DNA of 63,757 bases from a virus, in IMG/VR virus record IMGVR_UViG_3300019458_000007, positions 1-63,757 of that record; one strand, given 5' to 3'. A program made the position numbers and the translations under genes. The notes under the pieces are model-generated. The model was not told the DNA's origin. It ran no database searches and worked only from the letters and a program-made list of their open reading frames with translations. Below are positions 26,253 to 33,899 of the stretch, piece by piece; positions within the stretch are counted from its first letter, which is position 1; every line of letters starts with the position of its first letter.

Positions 26253-26303
26253 TTACAGTTATTCTCCTTCTTGTCCTCCGAGAGAACTCTTTTCACGTCC
26301 CCG

Positions 26304-26332
26304 ATTATAACAAAAAGGGGCGGAAATGTCAA
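26304..26332 (-). promoter_or_regulatory. Consensus sigma-70 promoter for scaffold/capsid genes
   Basis: On the minus strand TTGACA (26327-26332), 17-base spacer, TATAAT (26304-26309): an exact consensus. It lies 52 bases upstream of the scaffold ATG and outside any gene. It implies host RNA polymerase transcribes the late head genes. Confidence 0.88.
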
Positions 26333-26337
26333 GGTCT

Positions 26338-26356
26338 TGGGTGTATATACCCAGGG
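26338..26356. promoter_or_regulatory. GGTGTATATACCC motif, copy 1
   Basis: TGGGTGTATATACCCA (26338-26353) is a 16-base dyad with one mismatched pair. It sits 5 bases upstream of the -35 of the capsid promoter. Near-identical copies are at 33845-33862 and 54480-54497. Candidate operator; the binding protein is unknown. Confidence 0.5.
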
Positions 26357-26369
26357 AGGAGGGAAATTC

Positions 26370-26621
26370 CTACTCCTTCTCCTTAAGTTCTTCCTTCTGG
26401 GCCTTCTTCTTAGCCTCCTTTTTCTTCTCCTCTTCCTCCTTTTTCCGCCTCTCTTCCTCCTCCCGCTTCCGACGTTCCTCGGCCAGCCGCTTTGCTAGGT
26501 CGCCCAAGCCTCCCGGACTAATCTCAGACGGCTTGTATTTACCCTCTTCCTGCTTAGTGTAGTCAGAGGGGACCATGCGGCCCGTCTTGGGATCCCTTAC
26601 ATATCCTTTCGTATCAGCCAT
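26370..26621 (-). CDS. 83-residue Lys/Glu coiled-coil protein
   Basis: N terminus TKGYVRDPKTGRMVPSDYTK, then an unbroken charged helix built of EERRKREEEERRKKEEEE-type repeats. Lies between portal and scaffold. Possibly a minor scaffold or a linker protein; low complexity prevents family assignment. Its ATG 26621 is preceded by AGGAGCTTAA. Confidence 0.65.
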   Translation of the reverse strand: MADTKGYVRDPKTGRMVPSDYTKQEEGKYKPSEISPGGLGDLAKRLAEERRKREEEERRKKEEEEKKKEAKKKAQKEELKEKE

Positions 26622-26629
26622 TTAAGCTC

Positions 26630-29143
26630 CTACTGTCCCGTCTGTGCGGGATTTTCCGGGGTGGGTTGAAGTCCGCCCTCTGCTTCCGGCGCCCCGGGGG
26701 CCGCCAGCACAGGCTGTTGCATCGCTTGAAGTTGCTTAAGCTGCCCCTGGAGGCGATGGTCTTCCAGGTGAGCCCTCCATCTAAGGATCTTATCTAGGGC
26801 CTCCGCGTCTTGGGGAGGCTCAAAAAGGAGAGGCACCCCCTCAAGGGGAACCCCCGTCATGGGGTCAATTGGCGGGGTGGAAGCCTGCTGAAGGACGGCT
26901 GTCCACGCCTGGTAGATTTTCTCTTGGAGGCACACGGGAGCCGGGGTCATCATTGCCTGCTGAAGGACGAGATCCCAATTTGCCCCGAGGACCTTCAGAG
27001 CGCCGTCCCAGTTGCCGGCCTCCTCAAGGGAGCGGCAATATTCACCCATCGAATCAATCCCGTGCTGCCTCGCGTGGGCAGCGTGGTCATCTAAGGAGGG
27101 GTCTACAACAGGTATCTTCCCTGACTCCTTGAACTCAATGTACTCCCTCTGCGCCGCGTCCTTCTGGATGTCTTGCTCCTCGAAGAGGCTCTCGGGGGCA
27201 TCAAGGATCCGGGCAACCTCACGAGCCACATTTGGGTCTTGCGGATTAAGGAATCCCCTCTCTGACAGGGAGAGGACAAGTTCCTGCGAGCGGGCCTTCT
27301 CATCGAAATCGGCCTCACTCTCGACAGTGATGTTAACCTCTCCCTTGATGTCCTCTCCAAGGAGGAAGCTCCACCGTTCCTCTCCCGCCTCGTTCTCATA
27401 GGAGACCTCTCGAGGCTCTATGTAGAAGGCGGTCATCAATTCGAGACCGTGCTTCCAGAGACGCTTGAGGCACTCCTCGATTCGCTTGATCCGGGGTTCC
27501 CGCTTCTCCCCCGCGTAGGTCTTCAGATATTGGATGGCAAGGGCGGCCTCCACATTCGGGGGCACCTGCCCCTTTTCCACCTCCACGTTCCCCGCATACT
27601 TCTCAAGAGAGGAGACCGTGTCTTGGAGTTCTCTCCAGACCCCATCCGCGATGGTGGAGTTGTTGATGATTTGGGGAACCATGTTGGGCGCGTCTGGATG
27701 AACGTCAATGAAGGCAAACCTTCCCGGGACGCCATCTCTTGTGGCGATCTCCAGGTTGTGTTCCTTCAAGGCGATGTAGAGCGGAACAGCCAGCCGTTGA
27801 CGGACGCTTTGAGCCTGAGAGCGAATCTCATTCGCATTGTCTTGGGGATCGAAGAGAAGCTCCCAGAGAGACAGCCCTTGCAGATAACGGGCCCCATCTC
27901 GGACCTCCCAAGGCACATAGTCCATCAAAATCCTCGGAACCTTCTTCAGGGGGTCGGTCGGGGAGGGAATGAGAAAGGGCGCGTCGAGGAGGATCTGATC
28001 CCCCGCGATGATGATAGAGCGGCCCTCGTTGAGCCGGAAGGTGACATTGCCCTCCGAATCCTGAACCCTCTCCATCCAAGGCTTCTTGTGCCATTCCATG
28101 ACTCGAACGGCCTCCTTCAAGACCTTCGAATCGAGGACACTCCCATACATGTCGGGGGCGCCGAAGAGCGGGTGGTATTTCGCAATCACATCGGGGCGGT
28201 CCGGCTCCACCTTGTCCGCCTTCTCGGGATAGTGAAGGGCCACCCAATCAAGGGTCTCAACATGGACCTCCCGCCACTCGTTCACATCCCCTGGAGCCAT
28301 CATGAAACCAAGGTTCTTCGGAAAGACGTCGTAGGGCGACCTCACTGAGAGAAGCCAATCTCCAAGGGGCTGAGCTGTCCCCAAGGAGCGTCCCAGGAAA
28401 TCGTGGCCCGTGGCGGCCTCCCCCAGGGTGGGAGAGAAGGGCTGAAGGGGCGGATGCCCTGGACAGGTCGGGCAATTCGTGACATTGTAGGAAAGATCGG
28501 GCTGGATCGGGGCAAGCTCACTTCCAAGGAAGGAGGCCTTCTCTCGATAGTTGGGTCCAACCCTCGGGGAGGAGAGGAGAAAGGGGCATTCCGGGTCGGG
28601 GCACTTCATGGCCGACGTTAGGGGCGTCTGGGCTGTCTTGTCCCACCGCTGTTCCCACTCGCTTCGAAGCCAGACCCCGCCGTAGACGGGGATGTGGTAG
28701 TACATCACATACGCCTGGCGGTCCCACTCTATCTCCTTAAGACGGTGCCGAAGGACATCGGTGGCCTTCCTTGCGGCCTCCCTCACCTTGTAAGAGGGGT
28801 TCTCGCTCTTGGGCCGTACAACCGGACGATAGTTAGGCCTTCCCAGGCGGGCGCTCTCGTTCGTCCTCGACCCGTGGCCCTCGTTGAAAACCGGAGTAGG
28901 GATGTAGTTCGGATCGTTCGGCTCGTAATAGATCGAGGCCCACTGGGAGAGCGACGTCCCCCCGTCAAACGCCGAGGGCCCCGCCTGAAGCCACTGTGCT
29001 CCCTGGTCATAGAGCTCGGACCTCCGATAGGTGGAGCGCCACTTCGTGTAGAGGGGGTGGTTGTAGTAGAGGCCATCCTCAAAACTCCTCTTCGCCTCCT
29101 CTATTCCCAGCTTCCCGATAGGGGGTAGCTGCTTTTGCTTCAT
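26630..29143 (-). CDS. Portal protein
   Basis: 837 residues, at the upper end of podovirus (P22-type) portals. Between the terminase block and the scaffold/capsid genes, the canonical place. Sequence marks: LRHRLKEIEWDRQAYVMYYH, a PSPTDPLKKVPRILMDYVPW segment, GLSLWELLFDPQDNANEIRS (stem/clip region), NVEVEKGQVPPNVEAALAIQ. It has an inserted cysteine pair (CPDPEC near residue 190 and CPTC near 235) that could bind zinc. The C-terminal tail is Gln/Pro-rich. Forms the DNA channel and packaging motor docking ring. Confidence 0.85.
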   Translation of the reverse strand: MKQKQLPPIGKLGIEEAKRSFEDGLYYNHPLYTKWRSTYRRSELYDQGAQWLQAGPSAFDGGTSLSQWASIYYEPNDPNYIPTPVFNEGHGSRTNESARLGRPNYRPVVRPKSENPSYKVREAARKATDVLRHRLKEIEWDRQAYVMYYHIPVYGGVWLRSEWEQRWDKTAQTPLTSAMKCPDPECPFLLSSPRVGPNYREKASFLGSELAPIQPDLSYNVTNCPTCPGHPPLQPFSPTLGEAATGHDFLGRSLGTAQPLGDWLLSVRSPYDVFPKNLGFMMAPGDVNEWREVHVETLDWVALHYPEKADKVEPDRPDVIAKYHPLFGAPDMYGSVLDSKVLKEAVRVMEWHKKPWMERVQDSEGNVTFRLNEGRSIIIAGDQILLDAPFLIPSPTDPLKKVPRILMDYVPWEVRDGARYLQGLSLWELLFDPQDNANEIRSQAQSVRQRLAVPLYIALKEHNLEIATRDGVPGRFAFIDVHPDAPNMVPQIINNSTIADGVWRELQDTVSSLEKYAGNVEVEKGQVPPNVEAALAIQYLKTYAGEKREPRIKRIEECLKRLWKHGLELMTAFYIEPREVSYENEAGEERWSFLLGEDIKGEVNITVESEADFDEKARSQELVLSLSERGFLNPQDPNVAREVARILDAPESLFEEQDIQKDAAQREYIEFKESGKIPVVDPSLDDHAAHARQHGIDSMGEYCRSLEEAGNWDGALKVLGANWDLVLQQAMMTPAPVCLQEKIYQAWTAVLQQASTPPIDPMTGVPLEGVPLLFEPPQDAEALDKILRWRAHLEDHRLQGQLKQLQAMQQPVLAAPGAPEAEGGLQPTPENPAQTGQ

Positions 29144-29422
29144 TTAGGACTCCTTCTGGAGTTTGCGGGTCATAGCCTCTTCTACTTCTCTTGCAGAGAC
29201 CCTAGGGCGGTAGGTCGTCTTCCTCGGGTCAACCCAAGAGGAAGGAGCCTCCTCCCTCTTCTCTTCGGACTTCTCCGCCGGATAGAGTTCTCTGTAGGCC
29301 CCCCGCGAGGAAAGCGCAATCACTTGCCTCGTGAGCTCCGTCACTCGCAAGCGCTCTGCCTCAAGCTGTTGTCGGAGAAGGGCGATGATGGGGTCCCTTT
29401 GGTCGGCCTTAAATCTGAACAC
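29144..29422 (-). CDS. 92-residue helical protein near portal
   Basis: N-terminal helix DPIIALLRQQLEAERLRVTE then a basic/acidic tail (KSEEKREEAPSSWVDPRKTT). ATG 29422 with GGAGGGAGAG upstream. A small helper between terminase and portal; function unknown. Confidence 0.65.
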   Translation of the reverse strand: MFRFKADQRDPIIALLRQQLEAERLRVTELTRQVIALSSRGAYRELYPAEKSEEKREEAPSSWVDPRKTTYRPRVSAREVEEAMTRKLQKES

Positions 29423-29433
29423 GGCTCTCCCTC

Positions 29434-29601
29434 CTAATATCCACCCAAAGCCCCCTTCTGTCCTTCCTTCTTCGCCTTCTTCTTCCTCGCGAAGTCCTCT
29501 AGTTGACCCTCATTCATTCCTGTCTGGGTCTTCTTCCCCTCACGCAGGCGTCCCAGCTCAGCCCCCATAAAGCGCCTCTGTTTCTCACTTACTGCTGGCA
29601 T
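29434..29601 (-). CDS. 55-residue conserved small phage protein (DUF3008-like)
   Basis: ATG 29601; the product opens MPAVSEKQRRFMGAELGRLR and continues EGKKTQTGMNEGQLEDFARK with a Lys-rich end (KKKAKKEGQKGALGGY). This matches the short DUF3008-type proteins common next to terminase/portal genes (PavSekQrrfMGaeL--r-gk-t-TgMse-qL-dFA). Function unknown. Confidence 0.8.
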   Translation of the reverse strand: MPAVSEKQRRFMGAELGRLREGKKTQTGMNEGQLEDFARKKKAKKEGQKGALGGY

Positions 29602-30009
29602 CTACTCGTCCTTTCTAATTCTCTTCACCCGAAGGCGCTTCCTTCCCGCGGCCTTAGCAGCCTCGTGCGACTTCATGAAGACGTCGATCTTCTTCCCCTT
29701 GATGGCGCTCCCAGTGTCCATTACCCTTCTCCTGCCCAGGCCCTCGATCTCGACCTCCGCCCCCCTCGGCAGGACCGACCAGTCAGCCGCAATGGTGACG
29801 CCCTCTTCTGGAGGCCTCCCGCTCGCGGTGAGTCCGTGGCCCCCCTTCTCCGGAGAAGAGTGGCCGCAACAGGTCGGACAAGGACAGTAGAAGGTGGTCT
29901 CGAATTCGTCTTCTTCGCCTTCAAGGAGGCTAGGAGGCGGCTTAACCAAGCCAAAAAGAGCTTCCCTTTGCGCACGGATGAGTTCATCTCGGTAATCCTC
30001 TGGGCTCAT
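29602..30009 (-). CDS. 3D-domain (double-psi barrel) cell-wall protein, copy 1
   Basis: 135 residues from ATG 30009 (a longer frame runs into the terminase gene). After a helical N terminus (SPEDYRDELIRAQREALFG) it has the 3D-domain pattern: YCPCPTCCGHSS, GVTIAADWSVLPRGAEVEIE, GLGRRRVMDTGSAIKGKKID, VFMKSHEAAKAAGRK, with the Asp-rich DTG and IDVF motifs. Such domains occur in lytic-transglycosylase-type wall enzymes. No signal peptide. Its stop lies next to the DUF3008-like gene and its start overlaps the terminase end. It may be a virion-borne wall enzyme. A second copy is at 50508. Confidence 0.8.
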   Translation of the reverse strand: MSPEDYRDELIRAQREALFGLVKPPPSLLEGEEDEFETTFYCPCPTCCGHSSPEKGGHGLTASGRPPEEGVTIAADWSVLPRGAEVEIEGLGRRRVMDTGSAIKGKKIDVFMKSHEAAKAAGRKRLRVKRIRKDE

Positions 30010-31589
30010 CTTTTCCTCACGTAAGGGTTTGCGAGGATAGTCTTTTCTTCCCCCCGTTGCCGGCGGATGTCCTTCCACAGACGTTCATAGAAGAGCTCCT
30101 CGGTAGAGTGGGGCTTTGCCTCCTCCTCTTCCACCTCTCTCCTATAACGGTTCACCGTCACGAGGGCGCCCGCAGCAGCGTTGCAAAGATCGTCGTGGGC
30201 CCCCTTCGGGTGGTCGATAATCTCCCTACCACTCGCCAGGCTCCGTCGATCCAGCAAGAGGAACTGATTCCTCAGTTTAGCATCGTTGGGGAGGACACAT
30301 CTGTTTGAGTTAATCAGGGGTAGGAGGTTCGCGTAGAGCTCGGTCCTTCGCTGTTTGCAGATGGAATAGGTGACTCCATTCTCTCTAAACATGTCCTGGT
30401 AGACGCGACCCCCAAAGTTGTCCCCCGTCACCCGCCGAAGACCATACTCCTTGAGGAGATCCGTCACCTCTTTAACAGCTTCGGTCGTTGAGAAGGGGGC
30501 CTCCTTCTCCCAGAGCAGATCTAGGACCGACCCCAACTTCGGATCCCAGTGAGCGATCCCCAAGGTGAAGGAATCGGAGTTCCCTCCCGAGGGATCCACG
30601 AAGGCCGTGTACTTGATTCCCTTCGTCGGCTCGATCTCGAAGTGCTCGCCCGTCACACTCTCCAACATCTCCCGTGTAACGAAGGCCGCAACGTCGGTCC
30701 GGAACTCCGCCCCATATTCGGCAGCCGCCGCAATGGGGTCATCAAGGAAGGCCTTCTCCACCTCCGCCCGCACTTCAGGTGTGTCGTGCATCATCAAGGT
30801 GGGGGCCTTCCATACGAGTCTCTCTCCGTCCTTCCCGAAGTCTTGCTCAAAGCGCTCCCAAAGAACGCCCCTCCGCGCGTAGGGAGAGGATAAGCCCATG
30901 ATCATTCCATCTCCTCCATAGGAGAGCATGGCCGGTCGGACGCTCTCTAAGATCGCCCGGTCCGGGTTCGCCGCATCGTCCGTATGCCAAAATGCGATCT
31001 CGTCCCCGATGAAGAGGGGAATCGCCTTGGAGCGGACTGCCGTGATTGAGCATGCCCTGATCGCAAAGTCGCATCTCGTCTTGAGGCGAACGATCTCGGC
31101 GGTGGGGGTGCCCTCTAGGAGGTGAGACAGCTCCGGAGAGGAGGAGAGGATCGCCACGATAAAGTCCTTGATCGTCTTCGCCTCAGTGGTGTTCTTCGCG
31201 ATGATGGGGATTTGAGCCCTCTCTCCAGGGGCGAGGTGCGGTCGATGATCCTTGAAGGCCGCTACGTAAACGCCAATCACGGAGGCGATGGCGCTTTTTC
31301 GAGCGCGCCTCCCACAGATCATCCACACCTCACGAGCCTTCGCCTGTGGGGAGGCCTTACGGCCCGTCGCGGTTTGGAAAATCTCCATCTCCTTTGGGGA
31401 GAGGGGAAGGCCGAAGGATGCGCCGAGAAAGGCTCTCCATCCACTCCAGTCCGCCCCGCCCTTCAGCCAAGGGAGGTGGTCGAAGAACTTGAGGGGGGTC
31501 ATCTTCCCGCTCTGAAGGATCGCCTGGTGGCGCTCCTCGGGGGTGGAGCGCAGGAGGGCCTCTCGAAGGTCCTCTTTGGAGAAGGTCAC
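30006..31589 (-). CDS. terL: Terminase large subunit
   Basis: 527 residues. ATPase: Walker A-like ICGRRARKS (residues 91-99, with the R/K-rich variant), Walker B PLFIGDEIAFW (190-200), coupling motif MGLSSPYARRGVLW. Nuclease: FVDPSGG (Asp332), VTGDNFGG, and HPKGAHDDLCNAAAG near the C terminus supply the metal ligands of the RNase H fold. It follows the putative small subunit with a four-base overlap. Cuts and pumps DNA into the procapsid through the portal. Confidence 0.95.
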   Translation of the reverse strand: MTFSKEDLREALLRSTPEERHQAILQSGKMTPLKFFDHLPWLKGGADWSGWRAFLGASFGLPLSPKEMEIFQTATGRKASPQAKAREVWMICGRRARKSAIASVIGVYVAAFKDHRPHLAPGERAQIPIIAKNTTEAKTIKDFIVAILSSSPELSHLLEGTPTAEIVRLKTRCDFAIRACSITAVRSKAIPLFIGDEIAFWHTDDAANPDRAILESVRPAMLSYGGDGMIMGLSSPYARRGVLWERFEQDFGKDGERLVWKAPTLMMHDTPEVRAEVEKAFLDDPIAAAAEYGAEFRTDVAAFVTREMLESVTGEHFEIEPTKGIKYTAFVDPSGGNSDSFTLGIAHWDPKLGSVLDLLWEKEAPFSTTEAVKEVTDLLKEYGLRRVTGDNFGGRVYQDMFRENGVTYSICKQRRTELYANLLPLINSNRCVLPNDAKLRNQFLLLDRRSLASGREIIDHPKGAHDDLCNAAAGALVTVNRYRREVEEEEAKPHSTEELFYERLWKDIRRQRGEEKTILANPYVRKR

Positions 31590-32248
31590 CCCTGCTCCTC
31601 GGGGGAATCTAAGAGATGAAGGGAGGCCTCAAGAAGGAGATCCTCCCCCTCCTCCCTGTCCATCCCAGTCATCTTCGCCAGGATTTCCTCCACCTTGGTA
31701 GTGGGGGCCTTGGGAATCTCTTTGAAGAGTCCAAGGATCTTTGCCAGGTTCTCCTGCGAGCCTATCTCGTCGTGCTCGGTTCGAACTTCCACTGCCTCTA
31801 GGAGGCCCGTCTCAGGATTCTTTCTTAGGACTTCCGTCCGTCTGGTAGGTTTCTCTCCGGTCGCTTGACGGGAGAGGAGGTCGAGCAGGCGCTCCTTCGA
31901 GAGAACCTCCTCCACCACCACTTCCATCTTGGTCGGATTAATCAGGCCTCGATAGACGGCCTTCTGGTAAAGGCGATCGGAGATGTATTCCTTGTATTTA
32001 GTAGAATAACGCTTCAGCGCGAGGGGAGAGCCGTATTCGTCTCCGGTCAACTCCAGGGCTTTGATCCTGTCGCCCTCCGCCTTTCCGTGGAAGGCCTCGA
32101 CGAAACGGAGGAGACGGGCCTCCTGGTAGTCCATGAGACGGCCGGCTTTGTCGGGAGGGACGTTACGGAGGATACGCTCAGGCCGTGCAGGCTTAGTGTC
32201 CGTCAGGGGCCTCCTCCTCTTCGTCTTCCCACCCCTCCTCCTCCGCAA
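31586..32248 (-). CDS. Putative terminase small subunit
   Basis: 220 residues, immediately upstream of terL. Basic N terminus (GGKTKRRRPLTDTKPARPER), then a helical region (QEARLLRFVEAFHGKAEGDR, KALELTGDEYGSPLALKRYS) with the look of a small-terminase DNA-binding domain, and an acidic C terminus. The first ~35 residues overlap the 51-residue gene upstream; an internal ATG at 32134 (MDYQEARLL) is an alternative start. Expected to recognise the packaging site. Confidence 0.65.
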   Translation of the reverse strand: MRRRRGGKTKRRRPLTDTKPARPERILRNVPPDKAGRLMDYQEARLLRFVEAFHGKAEGDRIKALELTGDEYGSPLALKRYSTKYKEYISDRLYQKAVYRGLINPTKMEVVVEEVLSKERLLDLLSRQATGEKPTRRTEVLRKNPETGLLEAVEVRTEHDEIGSQENLAKILGLFKEIPKAPTTKVEEILAKMTGMDREEGEDLLLEASLHLLDSPEEQG

Positions 32249-32348
32249 CGAACGCCTCGATCACGGCCTCCACTACCCCCCGGGGGTCTTCGTAGTTGAG
32301 GGCGTAGTGCTCCCAAACGCGCTCGGGAATGTGAATCGTAAGAATCAA
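32193..32348 (-). CDS. 51-residue acidic protein (TTG start)
   Basis: TTG 32348 overlaps the TGA of the preceding gene (TTGA) and has GAGGAGGACAGACA upstream. Product: ILTIHIPERVWEHYALNYED followed by a helix and an acidic tail (EEEGWEDEEEEAPDGH). Not recognised; the N terminus recalls small DNA-binding or antitoxin-like folds, but this is weak. Confidence 0.6.
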   Translation of the reverse strand: MILTIHIPERVWEHYALNYEDPRGVVEAVIEAFVAEEEGWEDEEEEAPDGH

Positions 32349-32509
32349 TTGTCTGTCCTCCTCGGGTCCGCGGGAGTAAAGGTGACCTCCACTCCTAGCT
32401 CCTTTGCTACAAAAAGAAAGAGATTAATGAGACCGCTGATTGCGTTGTTGGTGAGGACGGCGTGGGCCTCTAAGGCCTTGAGGCGATCTTCGACGGGTGC
32501 TGGATCCAT
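32345..32509 (-). CDS. 54-residue helical protein, first gene of terminase operon
   Basis: The start is ATG 32509 with GGAGAAGGAAATGG before it. Product has helices DRLKALEAHAVLTNNAISGL and INLFLFVAKELGVEV. The promoter at 32615-32644 lies about 100 bases upstream. A longer frame reaching 32671 would run through the promoter and is rejected. Unknown function. Confidence 0.7.
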   Translation of the reverse strand: MDPAPVEDRLKALEAHAVLTNNAISGLINLFLFVAKELGVEVTFTPADPRRTDN

Positions 32510-32614
32510 TTCCTTCTCCACTAAAAAGGCTAAAGGGGAAGAGCCCGCCGGGAGGGACCCGACTTGAGGTCGGGGAGAAGGAGGGCAGCGGGCCCATCCC
32601 CTAAAGCGACCGAC

Positions 32615-32644
32615 ATTATAGCATAGAGAGGGGGGGCGGGTCAA
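32615..32644 (-). promoter_or_regulatory. Sigma-70-type promoter for the terminase operon
   Basis: Minus strand TTGACC (32639-32644), 18-base spacer, TATAAT (32615-32620). Followed about 105 bases later by the first leftward gene of the packaging operon. Outside any gene. Confidence 0.85.
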
Positions 32645-32703
32645 GGAGGAACCCCTTTTCAAGCTTTTCAAGACCCCCCAAAAAGGCCTGAAATCGGGGC
32701 CCC

Positions 32704-32914
32704 ACTGATTCTAAAGGACTTACGAGGACGAAAAGTCATTTTTCAGCGCCCCTTAAAGAGAGTAGTGTTGAAATCGTTGGAACGGCCAGAAGAGACGAAA
32801 GAGTAGATTTCAGGCACTTCAATTTCACCGTGCCCTATCAGGGGGCACGGGTTGAAGAATCGATGGAATGAAAAGGGGGGCGGCGGGCCGCCCCCTAAGT
32901 CCTTTAGAATCAGT
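32704..32914. other. Structured element A: 19-bp inverted repeat enclosing stem-loops
   Basis: ACTGATTCTAAAGGACTTA (32704-32722) is exactly inverted at 32896-32914. Inside: GAGAGTAGTG (32758), ATTTCAGGCACTTC (32807), and 21 bases after the start of the latter a perfect 8-bp stem CCGTGCCC/GGGCACGG with loop TATCAGG (32828-32850). The same order, with compensating stem changes, is found at 43191-43301. The right arm also overlaps the 3' end of the 58-residue gene at 32910. The rest of 32510-32900 shows no gene. Confidence 0.65.
32872..32895 (-). terminator. Intrinsic terminator of the 58-residue gene
   Basis: On the minus strand GGGGGCGG-CCCG-CCGCCCCC (32876-32895) is an 8-bp GC stem followed by CTTTTCATT. 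It lies 15 bases after the stop of the gene at 32910-33086 and would separate it from the terminase promoter. Confidence 0.7.
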
Positions 32915-33086
32915 CGACCTCCCCGCCTTTTTCACTTTTCAGGGCGTTTCGCCCTTCTGTGGGGGGCGTTGAAAAGCTTCCCCGTCGGCGCTCCCGCCAC
33001 CTCTTCACGGCGGCCTTCCGCTTCTCCTTGTTCTTTAGGTAGTAGGCCCTCTCGTAGAGAAGGCGCCGGACATAGGGAAGGGGCAT
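32910..33086 (-). CDS. 58-residue very basic protein, leftward of the origin region
   Basis: ATG 33086 follows AGGAGGTTTTCA, a near-perfect ribosome site, and the promoter at 33107-33135. Product begins MPLPYVRRLLYERAYYLKNK and continues with an Arg/Lys-rich helix (EKRKAAVKRWRERRRG) and a Ser/Pro tail. Net charge strongly positive, so nucleic-acid binding is likely. With its own promoter and terminator it is an independently expressed single gene: possibly a regulator. Unrecognised family. Confidence 0.72.
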   Translation of the reverse strand: MPLPYVRRLLYERAYYLKNKEKRKAAVKRWRERRRGSFSTPPTEGRNALKSEKGGEVD

Positions 33087-33106
33087 TGAAAACCTCCTGG
33101 GCGCCT

Positions 33107-33135
33107 ATGATACCACGAAGGGGGGAGGGGGTCAA
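33107..33135 (-). promoter_or_regulatory. Sigma-70-type promoter for the 58-residue gene
   Basis: Minus strand TTGACC (33130-33135), 17-base spacer, TATCAT (33107-33112), 21 bases upstream of the ATG at 33086. Confidence 0.7.
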
Positions 33136-33179
33136 GGACGAGGGAGGCCTATTTAAGGACGATAATTCTCTCAGATGGC

Positions 33180-33207
33180 TTGATAGACCATCTAGGAGAA
33201 GGATAAT
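33180..33207 (+). promoter_or_regulatory. Rightward sigma-70-type promoter
   Basis: TTGATA (33180-33185), 16-base spacer, GATAAT (33202-33207). It points into the non-coding region ahead of the 318-residue gene at 33900 and would drive the rightward unit with a leader of about 690 bases. It faces away from the promoter at 33107-33135. Confidence 0.5.
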
Positions 33208-33316
33208 ACACATGGGAGGGCGGATTTCTGTTATCGTACCTTTCCCCAAAGTGCGGCCAAATTAAAAGGGTGGGTCCCCCCTCTCGTGGGGGGTGGAGGG
33301 GGCCATCGGGGGGGAC

Positions 33317-33456
33317 GGCCTAAGGCCAATGGAATCAATGACTTAGGGGAGGGGTTCCCCCGGGGGCTGCCCTCCCCTGAGCCGGCGCCATAAGCCCTTG
33401 CCCTTCAACGACTTGGAGAGGGGCCTAAGTCCTTGGCGCTCAACAACTTAAGTAGG
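33317..33456 (+). repeat. Three ~35-bp iteron-like repeats with a GC hairpin
   Basis: Copies at 33317-33352, 33387-33421 and 33422-33456. Shared pattern: CC(T/A)TAAG, a CCTTG-like or CCAATG box, then TCAA(C/T)(G/A)ACTTA(G/A)G, giving a loose CCTAAG...CTTAGG dyad in the first copy. The TAAG boxes start at 33321, 33391 and 33426, i.e. at 70 and 35 bases, a multiple of 35. Between copies 1 and 2 is GGGGAGGG/CCCTCCCC (33346-33377). Similar words occur at 32896 (TAAGTCCTTTAGAATCA) and 43147. Position at the strand switch suggests a replication origin or regulator site. Confidence 0.55.
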
Positions 33457-33899
33457 CTTGACAACCGGGCCCCCCGGTCCGACCTTCTCCTTGTCGGTCC
33501 AGAGTGACTCGGGGCCGACCCAGACGAGGGCACGGACCCTGAAGGGTCCGGAGCGGTCTTCGGGACCCGCCCGCGTCAAGGCATCGCTCCCTCACTTCCC
33601 GGGGCCGGAGGCCCCAATCCCGCCCAGTGCGGGGTGTCTTTGAGCCGTAGGACCGTTCCGGGGCCGCGATTGCGACTTAAGGGCGCAACGCTGGCGGTTC
33701 CCCGCGCGCCTTCTCAGTGAGCAAGGCGTTAGCTTAAGGTCCGTCCTCCCCCCGGCCGGTTCCGTCCCCTCTTTCCACTTTTCCCGTCCCACTCCCACGA
33801 TGTTGACCCCGGGAGCCTACCGCCATCTCGGCGGCCTAGGCCAACCCGGGTATATACACCCGTTGCTAGCTGGGGCGGACAAAAAAGGCAACCCAAGCC
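33457..33899. other. GC-rich non-coding leader/origin flank
   Basis: No credible gene. Many short dyads: CGGACCCT/AGGGTCCG (33533-33550), GGGGCC/GGCCCC (near 33600), TTGACA-like boxes without a matching -10. The sequence is richer in G+C than most of the window. It forms the long leader of the 318-residue gene and contains motif copy 2 at 33845-33862. Confidence 0.55.
33845..33862. promoter_or_regulatory. GGTGTATATACCC motif, copy 2
   Basis: CCCGGGTATATACACCCG; on the minus strand CGGGTGTATATACCCGGG, nearly the same as copies at 26338 and 54480. It lies 38 bases before the ATG of the 318-residue gene, where an operator or promoter element would be expected. Confidence 0.5.

Noticed and set aside
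32510-32671. N-terminal extension of the 54-residue gene to 32671
   Set aside because: It would read through the TTGACC/TATAAT promoter at 32615-32644; ATG 32509 has a good ribosome site.
33458-33490. TTGACA at 33458 as a rightward promoter
   Set aside because: No -10 resemblance at 15-19 bases; the following sequence is a GGGCCCCCC tract.
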